Source: Bacteroidales bacterium
GTDB taxonomy: Bacteria > Bacteroidota > Bacteroidia > Bacteroidales > UBA932
Assembly (NCBI GenBank): GCA_017560825.1
Contig: JAFZED010000041.1
Coordinates: 1-46,106, forward strand
Length of the DNA stretch: 46,106 nt
Direction of reading: 5' to 3'
A program made the translations under genes and the position numbers. The notes under the pieces were generated by a model that searched no databases, had not been told where the DNA came from, and saw nothing but the letters and a program-made list of their open reading frames with translations. Of the stretch, positions 1-6,509 are shown piece by piece (positions within the stretch are counted from its first letter, which is position 1; each line of letters starts with the position of its first letter).

Positions 1-2370
1 AACTCCTGGAACGATAAAACCAATTGGGACATATTTTCTTTTTTCAGAAGATACTGATGGAATTAGCAAGCATGGCACACCTTCTGGCTGAGTTACCTGA
101 GCAAAAGAATGTGGAACTTTTGCATATCCAATAGTGGTCTTTGCAGAAGAGGATAATCTAAATTCGCGTACAGCATTTACGCGTTCGTACAGTATCTTAT
201 TCTGCTTTATATCCATCGGAGTAGCATCTCTAAGCCAGAGACACCAACGCAATTTGCGTTTGATAAACTCTTCTGCACCGACATATTGACGAATCCATCT
301 TGTTAAAGCTGGGTATTGAGCGATAAGCTCATTCTTCTCTTCATCTGAAAGAATAAAATGGCCTCCGTCTCGTGGTTGATTTCCAAAATTCATCTGCGGA
401 ACATCACATAATGGCGTCTTGCGGCTAATAGCAAATGTTGATTCCCCTTCAAATAGATAAGGACTGATATTGCGTACTTCATTTACATTGCCATCTGAGC
501 CAAAAAGATATTTCTTCTTTGATCCAGCAACACTGATGCCTACAATAATGCAATGTACAGCAGCATTGTCGCTTGCTTCGCTGCTCCATTTGAATGTTTG
601 ATATGCAAAATCTATTACGACATGATATTCGTTGAATAAAACATTCCACAAGATAGGAACCTGTGCTCCTTGACATATGGAGTTTGTAGAAACGAATGCG
701 ACTTTTACTGATGTGTTCTGAATCATTTCTGCTGCCTTTTTATACCAACAGCAAACATAATCCAGATCCTGAACATCTTTTATTTTTCCGAAAATGTTTT
801 CTACATCACGCTTCTGCTCCCCGCCTTGCTCCATCATTCTCGCCCCCACAAACGGTGGATTACCCATAATATAACTAAGCTCCTCCGCCGGTACAACTTC
901 ATTCCAATCCATTCTCAGAGCATTGCCCTCGACGATATTAGTGTATGACTTGAGCGGGAAGAAATCCATCTCCTGATGGATGATATTCTCCGTCTCCTTC
1001 ATCATCTGTGCCTCAGCAATCCACAGCGCAGTCGTAGCAGTGGCCACAGCAAAATCATTGATCTCGATACCATAGAACTGATGGATGCCGACTCTGATCC
1101 AAGAATTATCGTCCTCGAATCCGATGATCATATTATCTTGAGAAAGAATCCTGATAACCTCATTCTCTAATCTTCTGAGCGAAAGGAAAGTCTCAGTCAA
1201 GAAGTTTCCTGAACCGCAAGCTGGATCCAGGAACTTCAACGATGCCAGCTTCTCCTGGAACGCCTTTGCCTTACGCATCTTATCCTTTGGCTGAGCGATA
1301 GCTCTGATCTCCTGCAGTTCCTCCTTCAAACCATCAAGAAACAACGGATCGATCACCTTATGGATATTCTCGATACTGGTATAATGCATACCGCCGCTTC
1401 TTCTGGTCTGCGGATTAAGCGTACTCTCGAACACTGCACCGAAGATTGTCGGACTGATCTGACTCCAATTAAAATCATCACTCGCATGCTTGAGCAGCAA
1501 AGTTGCAATCTCATCATTCAGCCTCGGAATCTCGATTCCTCGGTCAGCAAACAGACCACCATTAACGTATGGGAAAGCCAACAACGCATCATCAAGATAC
1601 GGGTCACGCTCCGCAACTGGAGTATTCAGAATATCGAAAAGATCAATAAGTGCCCTACGCATGTCTCCAGAACCAGGCTTGAACCGCACAAGATAATCAT
1701 GAAAAGCCGAATGGCTGCTGCCACCGAACAACCCCGAATCCTCAGCATATAAACAGAATACCAAACGCACGCAAAGCACATTCAAACTCTTGAGAGTCTG
1801 AGGATCATCCGGATTACGATACTCCTTAAGCAAAGCATCATATATCTCACCGATAATCTCACCGGCCCTCAAAGATACCTCCATCTCCTTCTTTATATGC
1901 TCATTAGCCGAGTCCACCAGGAACTGCAGACGATAATACTCCTTCTCAAGATCCTGCAGCAGAATAACCTCAGGCTCCTCGAGAGGCTTGGTCATGTCGT
2001 GTATCTCGAATCTCTGGAAGTTGCAGCAGATGATCCATCGGGCTTTTTCGGCCAATGGGAGATTGTTGTCGTATCTTCGTGCCTGGTTGTATGGGGTGAG
2101 GCTGGCTCCTCCTGATTGGAGCTCCGGTTTTGATAGGTCGATATGTTTGCCTTTTTGTTCGATGAGTACTTTGGTCTCGGGGATATAGGCGTCAATGAAA
2201 CGGGTTGAGTCTTCAAGTTTGACGCGTTTCTCAAATTGAAGGTGTTTTGCCGGATATTCTACACCTAGTACTTTCTGGAACAGGTCCATCCAGAATCTTT
2301 GTGTGTCCTGTTTTTCGTCTCCTTTGCCAATCCAAGACTCCACAAAGTCTGAAATATTTATCATTGCCAT
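1..2370 (-). CDS. MmeI-like single-chain restriction/DNA adenine methyltransferase (3' end outside window)
   Basis: Open frame of 790 codons from ATG at 2370 to the window edge, so the C-terminus is missing. The N-terminus has a PD-(D/E)xK-type nuclease signature, D60 followed by E71-Q-K73 in the segment IDAYIPETKVLIEQKG. The SAM-binding motif I DPACGSGNFL begins at D382 and the catalytic motif IV NPPF at N504, as in N6-adenine methylases. Near the edge the protein reads SSEKRKYVPIGF, typical of the segment leading into the target-recognition region. This order matches the MmeI/type IIL (YeeA-like) family, which usually has about 900-1000 residues and both cuts and methylates DNA. An AAGGGA sequence lies about 7 nt before the start. 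It is the leftmost gene of a defence-type region. Family assignment is firm; active cutting is inferred from the intact nuclease residues. Confidence 0.88.
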   Translation of the reverse strand, partial: MAMINISDFVESWIGKGDEKQDTQRFWMDLFQKVLGVEYPAKHLQFEKRVKLEDSTRFIDAYIPETKVLIEQKGKHIDLSKPELQSGGASLTPYNQARRYDNNLPLAEKARWIICCNFQRFEIHDMTKPLEEPEVILLQDLEKEYYRLQFLVDSANEHIKKEMEVSLRAGEIIGEIYDALLKEYRNPDDPQTLKSLNVLCVRLVFCLYAEDSGLFGGSSHSAFHDYLVRFKPGSGDMRRALIDLFDILNTPVAERDPYLDDALLAFPYVNGGLFADRGIEIPRLNDEIATLLLKHASDDFNWSQISPTIFGAVFESTLNPQTRRSGGMHYTSIENIHKVIDPLFLDGLKEELQEIRAIAQPKDKMRKAKAFQEKLASLKFLDPACGSGNFLTETFLSLRRLENEVIRILSQDNMIIGFEDDNSWIRVGIHQFYGIEINDFAVATATTALWIAEAQMMKETENIIHQEMDFFPLKSYTNIVEGNALRMDWNEVVPAEELSYIMGNPPFVGARMMEQGGEQKRDVENIFGKIKDVQDLDYVCCWYKKAAEMIQNTSVKVAFVSTNSICQGAQVPILWNVLFNEYHVVIDFAYQTFKWSSEASDNAAVHCIIVGISVAGSKKKYLFGSDGNVNEVRNISPYLFEGESTFAISRKTPLCDVPQMNFGNQPRDGGHFILSDEEKNELIAQYPALTRWIRQYVGAEEFIKRKLRWCLWLRDATPMDIKQNKILYERVNAVREFRLSSSAKTTIGYAKVPHSFAQVTQPEGVPCLLIPSVSSEKRKYVPIGFIVPGV

Positions 2371-2383
2371 AGCGATTCCCTTT

Positions 2384-2399
2384 TAACTTTGCGAAGTTA
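2384..2399. repeat. Inverted repeat upstream of the methyltransferase gene
   Basis: TAACTT-TGCG-AAGTTA, a perfect 6-bp inverted repeat with a 4-nt spacer, 14 nt before the start codon of the restriction-methylation gene. It could be an operator or part of a promoter: one strand reads TAACTTTG, which matches the phylum's -7 consensus but points away from the gene. Function is unproven. Confidence 0.4.
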
Positions 2400-2408
2400 G
2401 CGAAATTT

Positions 2409-2741
2409 TCAATGAGAACATAGGGTTTGCTTTTTTGACCATTGGGTGATTCCTTCGACGTGGGTGTTGATGATGGCTTGTTTGCCTGTGTGGCTCTGGA
2501 GGTAGGTGAGGTCAGTCTGATTGTCCATGAAGAAGTCTTCTGTGAGGACGGCGGGGCAGCGGGTGCCGTCGCCGGCGGCGTTGACGTGGATGGAGATGAG
2601 GAGGACGTTGGTTTTGCCGTGGGTGGTGCAGTGGGCGTTGGTGCGGCGGACGCGTTCTTGCAGGGGGATGTTGTCTTCAGGAAACAGGAGCTCGGAGTCG
2701 TAGCCTTTGTTTTTCAGCTCAGTGACTACCTGCCTTGCGAT
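2409..2741 (-). pseudogene. N-acetylmuramoyl-L-alanine amidase (Amidase_3) remnant
   Basis: On the minus strand, an open frame ending in TGA at 2411-2409 reads IARQVVTELKNKGYDSELL, then LQERVRRTNAHC, then NVLLISIHVNAAG, and jumps directly to CPAVLTEDFFMDNQ and GKQAIINTHVEGI. These are central and C-terminal blocks of the Amidase_3 enzymes carried by Bacteroidales prophages and conjugative elements. The N-terminal block with the first zinc ligands (usually DNGHG) is absent. The stretch normally lying between the NAAG and CPAVLTE blocks, some 60 residues, is also missing. No start codon with a plausible context is present. I read this as a decayed gene with two deletions, and as a scar of a mobile element beside the defence genes. 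The plus-strand ORF over the same bases is a shadow. Confidence 0.72.
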
Positions 2742-2776
2742 AAATAAAAAAAGTCGCCGAGATTACTCTCGACGAC
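2742..2776 (-). terminator. Intrinsic terminator of the AbiF-associated small RNA
   Basis: On the minus strand the arms GTCGTCGAGA (2776-2767) and TCTCGGCGAC (2762-2753) form a 10-bp stem with one G-U pair and loop GTAA. Seven T follow immediately, then ATTT. This is a textbook rho-independent terminator that ends transcription from abiF and from the small RNA inside it. Confidence 0.85.
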
Positions 2777-2834
2777 CAAATTCTCCTTTTTATAGTGCAG
2801 CGTGAAGCGATAGTAGACATCACGGGCACTTTGC
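2742..2834 (-). ncRNA. Candidate small RNA partner of AbiF
   Basis: This unannotated unit of about 90 nt has its own -7 box (2847-2840) directly after the abiF stop codon and ends at the terminator above. Near the expected 5' end, AGTGC (2830-2826) pairs with GCACT (2798-2794), and CGTGA (2824-2820) pairs with TCACG (2805-2801). This gives a two-helix hairpin with a small asymmetric internal loop and a 14-nt apical loop (2819-2806). An A/G-rich linker (2793-2777, containing AAAAAGGAGAA) leads to the terminator helix. No convincing reading frame is present. From memory, a structured RNA motif has been described next to genes of the Abi_2/AbiF family, and AbiF-RNA pairs have been proposed as RNA toxin-antitoxin systems related to the ancestry of Cas13. 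The layout here fits that idea; identity with that motif is not shown. Confidence 0.65.
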
Positions 2835-2839
2835 GAGTG

Positions 2840-2847
2840 CAAAGGTA
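2840..2847 (-). promoter_or_regulatory. -7 element for the AbiF-linked small RNA
   Basis: TACCTTTG on the minus strand matches the Bacteroidota consensus TAnnTTTG. A TTG lies 23 nt upstream, slightly farther than the usual 19-21. Transcription would start near 2835-2832, just before the first helix of the small RNA. Confidence 0.6.
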
Positions 2848-2881
2848 GAAATTATTTTCCAATAATTATACAATAATCATG

Positions 2882-3778
2882 TTAAAATGTTTCAAATCCA
2901 GAAACTTTTTCCAAGATTTCTCTAACTTTTTCGTTCTCCACTTTCTTGAGAAGATCTTTGAGTTCATCGCACATCTCCTGATATCTGTGTACGGATATCT
3001 GCTTGATGAAGTACTGGATTACTACGATGATACCTATGATGTTAGAGTTATTCGGTTGCGCCAGATTGCCGGCTGGTCCATGTGGTAATCTCTGAGGCAG
3101 TTTTGTATCGAATAGCACATTGCCATGAGCGCACATGTTTCTTGCTTTACGGATGGTTTCAAAATAACTTTGGAAGATACCGATTTTAGCAACGCCGTAA
3201 TGAAGGGCTATGTCTGCTTGTACATCTGGCTTCTTGAGGTTGTTGTAAAGCGCCTGAATGTTTCCGATTGTCATCAGCTCAACGGTTTTCCATGCTGGAG
3301 CATATCTGTCCATTGGATATTTCTTGTGATGCTCTATGATAGTCGGATTGTCTTGAAATGCTTTAGTTCCGTACACAGTTGTATAGAAACTATTTACATA
3401 ACTTGGTTTCATTACAGAGTGAGTGATGAACCAGCATGGCTTTGTCTTGTATAGGTTTGACACATGATATGTGATATATGTCCTGATGTTTACCTCTATG
3501 CGGGTGAGGTATTTCATCAGCAGCCTTCTGAGGTCACAGTCGAAATAGTATAAATCCAGCGCGTCAAGGAAGTTTGTGCCATCCTTGTAAATATGATCTC
3601 TGTTCTTTTTGCTCGGATATTTCTTTTCATATGGGAACAGATATGCTCCAAATCGATAATATCCTATGTCAAGAAGCACTTCTTTAGCCTTCTCCTCATC
3701 ATTGATGACCAGTCCTCTGTTCTTCAATTTCTCAACCTGCTCATCTAAAGTCGTTGCATATTTCATAGATGTCGTCAT
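2882..3778 (-). CDS. abiF: Abi_2/AbiF-family HEPN protein (abortive infection)
   Basis: A 298-residue protein of the AbiD/AbiF (Abi_2) family. The N-terminal block LLDIGYYRFGAYLFPY (about 35-50), the central helices DLRRLLMKYLTRIEVNIR (82-99) and the C-terminal RNMCAH signature (R213 to H218, an RxxxxH HEPN ribonuclease motif) followed by GNVLFD are all characteristic. Family members act as RNA-cleaving toxins or phage-exclusion proteins. Length is normal and the frame is intact. A TATATTTG box ends only 10 nt before the ATG, so either the leader is very short or Met5 (3766) is the true start; there is no clear Shine-Dalgarno to decide. A structured small RNA follows 35-50 nt downstream on the same strand. 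Neighbours are a restriction-methylation gene and decayed mobile-element genes, consistent with a defence island. Confidence 0.9.
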   Translation of the reverse strand: MTTSMKYATTLDEQVEKLKNRGLVINDEEKAKEVLLDIGYYRFGAYLFPYEKKYPSKKNRDHIYKDGTNFLDALDLYYFDCDLRRLLMKYLTRIEVNIRTYITYHVSNLYKTKPCWFITHSVMKPSYVNSFYTTVYGTKAFQDNPTIIEHHKKYPMDRYAPAWKTVELMTIGNIQALYNNLKKPDVQADIALHYGVAKIGIFQSYFETIRKARNMCAHGNVLFDTKLPQRLPHGPAGNLAQPNNSNIIGIIVVIQYFIKQISVHRYQEMCDELKDLLKKVENEKVREILEKVSGFETF

Positions 3779-3788
3779 CTTGTTTGAG

Positions 3789-3796
3789 CAAATATA
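3789..3796 (-). promoter_or_regulatory. -7 element of abiF
   Basis: TATATTTG on the minus strand, matching TAnnTTTG, 10 nt before the first ATG of abiF. No good TTG lies at the expected -33 distance. Confidence 0.5.
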
Positions 3797-3812
3797 GTGG
3801 TTTTGTGGTAAT

Positions 3813-3905
3813 TCAGTTGTTATTATCTTTCAAAAATTCTATGAGCCAATCGGCAAGGTCGATGTGGGCTGCTTTTTCTTCTGGGGTGGTGTTGTCTTCG
3901 AGGAG
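3813..3905 (-). pseudogene. C-terminal tail of an unidentified lost gene
   Basis: The minus-strand frame ending in TGA at 3815-3813 reads ISRLLEDNTTPEEKAAHIDL and then ADWLIEFLKDNNN. This has the composition of a real acidic, helical protein C-terminus. Upstream the frame passes into repetitive non-coding sequence with no start codon. I do not recognise the parent family. It looks like the 3' stub of a gene whose body was replaced by the repeat block. Confidence 0.4.
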
Positions 3906-4235
3906 GCGGGAGATGCCAGATCGGGGCGGGCATGACGATATCGATTTCTTTCGCTGGAGCTCAAGCGACTTCGTCGATGACTCGACTCGTTGCGCTTGCT
4001 CGAAATGACAGATAGGCGCTCAGGGTGACAGTGGAAGCTGTCAGGATGGCGGCGGTTTCGTTCTGGATGATCGTGGAAGTATTGGCGTGGGGTACGGTGG
4101 TAGCCGCAGGAGGATTCGTGGTCGCAACTGACCTTGGGCCACACGAATGTGCCATATAAGCTCTGTGAGCACGATTGGCGTGGCTTAAGGTTTGGCTATA
4201 GGTATGAGATCCCCGGTCAAGCCGGGGATGATGGT
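3900..4235. repeat. Block of degenerate intergenic repeats with a REP-like palindrome
   Basis: This stretch of about 340 bases has no supportable gene. It is a patchwork of short units recurring in slightly altered form: TCGAAATGACAG, CAGGGTGACAG, TGTCAGGATGG, TCTGGATGATCG and GGGGATGATGG. Translated on the minus strand they give the familiar spurious CHPERLSVISSKRNESS type of peptide. At 4209-4229 ATCCCCGG-TCAAG-CCGGGGAT forms a perfect 8-bp hairpin. Units like this are dispersed between genes in many environmental and gut genomes. They explain the short antisense ORFs here. Confidence 0.6.
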
Positions 4236-4252
4236 AGTCCCGATTTATCTGC

Positions 4253-5545
4253 TTAGATCAAGATGTATTTCAAGATAAACAGAACTGCGAGTATGTATAT
4301 TGCTGGGGATAATTTCTTGAATTTTCCGCAGATCATATTCATAAGCACGTATGTGATCATTCCTATGAGGATTCCGTTGGAGATAGAGTAGGTCAACGGC
4401 ATCATAATCATACATACGAAGGCAGGTATTGATTCGGAGAAGTCATCGTAAGGGATGTTCTTTGCCTGTTCCATCATAAGCAATCCTACGATAATCAGGG
4501 CAGGAGCAGTCGCTGCTGATGGAATGGAAAGGAACAGCGGAGAAAAGAACAATGCCACAACAAAGCAGCCTCCTACGATCAGAGCTGTCAATCCGGAACG
4601 TCCTCCCTGAGCTACTCCTGCTGCACTTTCTACATAGGTAGTAGTTGTGGAGGTGCCGAGTATGGCTCCTACTGTCGTAGCTATGGAATCTGCCATAAAG
4701 GCCTGCTTTACTCTGTGGATGTTTCCCTTTTCATCAAGCATTTTTGCTTTTGTACACACTCCCACAAGGGTTCCCACAGTGTCGAACATATCGATAAAGA
4801 AGAATGTGAACACTACCACCAGCATATCCACAGAGAATATCTTGTCGAACTCAAACTGACAGAAGATAGGTCCTATGGACTCCGGTACAGACACGACACC
4901 TTTGAATTCGGTAACACCTAACGGAATGCCGATAAGCATTGTGATGATGATTCCAAGAAGAATCGCTCCCGGTACATTGCGGGCATATAGGAAACCTGTA
5001 ATGATGAGTCCAATGAAGGCGAGGAGGGCAGATCCGGATGTGATGTCACCAAGGGCTACAAGGGTTGCACCATCTGCCACTACCACTCCGGCACTTTTCA
5101 AACCTATAAATGCAATGAAAAGTCCGATACCGGCACCGATGGCATTTCTCAGGCTCATAGGAATAGCATCTACAATAGCCTCTCTCACATTAGTGAGAGT
5201 CAGAACTATGAATATGAGACCTTCAATAAGTACTGCAGTAAGGGCAAACTGCCAGGAGTAGCCCATTCCCATACATACACTATAAACGAAGAATGCATTC
5301 AAGCCCATTCCTGGAGCAAGGCCAAACGGAAGTTTGCCTATAAAGGCCATCGCAAGACATCCTACTATTGCAGCCAGTGCGGTAGATGTAAACACAGAAC
5401 CTATAGGCATACCGTCGAGCTCGCCGAACATAGTAGGGTTGACGGCCAGGATGTACGACATAGTCAGGAACGTAGTGATACCTGCAACGATTTCCGTGCG
5501 GACCGTTGTCTTTGCTGGATCAAATCCGAATAGTTTCTTTAGCAT
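4253..5545 (-). CDS. NCS2/AzgA-type purine (adenine/guanine/hypoxanthine) permease
   Basis: A 430-residue polytopic inner-membrane protein. The N-terminus LFGFDPAKTTVRTEIVAGIT followed by FLTMSYILAVNP is the hallmark of the AzgA/PbuG branch of NCS2 transporters. Further family blocks are GLAPGMGLNAFF (about 76-87), MSLRNAIGAGIGLFIAFIGL and GTSTTTTYVESAAGVAQGGRSGLT. It should import purine bases by proton symport. It lies 11 nt after a Tsx-like outer-membrane channel gene on the same strand, so the two probably form an operon for purine or nucleoside uptake across both membranes. Length is normal for the family and nothing is missing. The exact base preferred cannot be read from sequence. Confidence 0.92.
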   Translation of the reverse strand: MLKKLFGFDPAKTTVRTEIVAGITTFLTMSYILAVNPTMFGELDGMPIGSVFTSTALAAIVGCLAMAFIGKLPFGLAPGMGLNAFFVYSVCMGMGYSWQFALTAVLIEGLIFIVLTLTNVREAIVDAIPMSLRNAIGAGIGLFIAFIGLKSAGVVVADGATLVALGDITSGSALLAFIGLIITGFLYARNVPGAILLGIIITMLIGIPLGVTEFKGVVSVPESIGPIFCQFEFDKIFSVDMLVVVFTFFFIDMFDTVGTLVGVCTKAKMLDEKGNIHRVKQAFMADSIATTVGAILGTSTTTTYVESAAGVAQGGRSGLTALIVGGCFVVALFFSPLFLSIPSAATAPALIIVGLLMMEQAKNIPYDDFSESIPAFVCMIMMPLTYSISNGILIGMITYVLMNMICGKFKKLSPAIYILAVLFILKYILI

Positions 5546-5556
5546 ATCGTTTCAAT

Positions 5557-6261
5557 TTAGAATGTCCATTTTGCACCGAAAGCAGGCATTGCGTCGAATC
5601 CTTTCGCAACAAAGTTTGCTGAAAGCTCAAGCTCTCCGCCTACACTTAGATTTACGTCTTCCCAGCCTTTGACCTTGTTGAGGTTAACCCAGAACTGAGG
5701 CTCTGTCATAAATATGAATTCTGTTCCTTGCCAAGGTCGCAGTTCTCTCCAGAAATCAGCAAAGCCGCTGAATGTGCACCAGCCACCTGCAAACTCGATT
5801 CCCCATACGCCGGTGATCTGGAAATTGTGCATCTGACATCTTCCCAGTGCGTCCAATGTGCCGGGAATCGCCTTGTACATAGCGGAGATTGACCACGTCT
5901 TTGTGAAATCGTCTGAGTGTCCGGAATATGTCAGACCGCCGAGGAAAGAATTGTTGAATGAGGTTCCGACGCTTAGTCCGCCGTTGTATTCCAGGTGGAC
6001 TGACAGCCAGTTCACATCTGAATCCTGCCAGAAATTCAGTTCGCGGGAGATTTCCCAATATGCTCCGCTGGCTTTCGGCGAATAGTCAAAGTCGATGAAG
6101 AAGAATGTGTTTCCTCCTGCATCAGGACGGAACATTTCCACTGTTGATGTGGTACATCCTCGGCCGGCATCATAGAATAACTGCAGGTTCTGGGCCTGTG
6201 CTTCATTGATTCCCAAGCAGGAAGCACAGAAGAGTACTAAGGCTGTAATGAATCGTCTCAT
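5557..6261 (-). CDS. Tsx-like outer-membrane nucleoside channel (DUF5020 family)
   Basis: A 234-residue protein with a signal peptide (MRRFITALVLFCASCLGINEAQAQ, cleavage near residue 23). The mature part is rich in alternating aromatic/polar strands and ends in a terminal Phe (AFGAKWTF), as expected for a barrel recognised by the BAM machinery. Segments such as NTFFFIDFDYSP, YWEISRELNFW, VHLEYNGG and the tail resemble the DUF5020/Tsx-like group. These form 12-strand channels for nucleosides in the outer membrane. The purine permease follows 11 nt downstream, which supports a role in nucleoside or nucleobase uptake. Family assignment is from pattern recognition. Confidence 0.8.
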   Translation of the reverse strand: MRRFITALVLFCASCLGINEAQAQNLQLFYDAGRGCTTSTVEMFRPDAGGNTFFFIDFDYSPKASGAYWEISRELNFWQDSDVNWLSVHLEYNGGLSVGTSFNNSFLGGLTYSGHSDDFTKTWSISAMYKAIPGTLDALGRCQMHNFQITGVWGIEFAGGWCTFSGFADFWRELRPWQGTEFIFMTEPQFWVNLNKVKGWEDVNLSVGGELELSANFVAKGFDAMPAFGAKWTF

Positions 6262-6373
6262 AACTTTTGGTTTATGCGTGTGAAGTTAATAATAAAACTT
6301 GATAAACTTTTCTATACAGAAGTTTTTTTATAAATTAGTCGCTCAAGTCGCCAATTACCTAATCAGCAGCCCT

Positions 6374-6499
6374 ATGAATGAAATCAAGACGTTTTATGAA
6401 CCTCCTTTTGTTGAGGTTATTGAGATTGAGGTTGAGCAGATCTTAGCCTCATCTGGAGCAGGAAACACTCCGGATTTTGATCTGGGAGATGACTTTTAA
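6374..6499 (+). CDS. Small peptide gene (41 residues) preceding the M64 peptidase
   Basis: From ATG at 6374 the product is 41 residues. It starts MNEIKTFYEPPFVEVIEIEV and ends EQILASSGAGNTPDFDLGDDF. A longer frame starts at 6299, but its first 25 residues look non-coding. Short Bacteroidales peptides of this form (a YxxPxxEVxExExEQxLAxSG core, then a Gly/Asn/Asp tail) often stand first in operons for secreted or surface proteins. The stop is 10 nt before the start of the M64 lipoprotein, so the two are co-transcribed. There is no signal peptide. Function is unknown. Confidence 0.65.
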   Translation: MNEIKTFYEPPFVEVIEIEVEQILASSGAGNTPDFDLGDDF

Positions 6500-6509
6500 T
6501 TGTGTGTTT

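Noticed and set aside
2442-2747. Plus-strand 101-residue Gly/Val-rich ORF
   Set aside because: It is the reverse frame of the amidase remnant, which has clear homology blocks on the minus strand.
2777-2793. Possible leader peptide started by TTG after AAGGAG inside the small RNA
   Set aside because: It would be 17 codons through the terminator hairpin with a rare start codon; structure explains the sequence better.
3839-4155. Minus-strand ORFs with HPERLSVISSKRNESS-like peptides
   Set aside because: Translation of intergenic repeats, a well-known spurious protein type.
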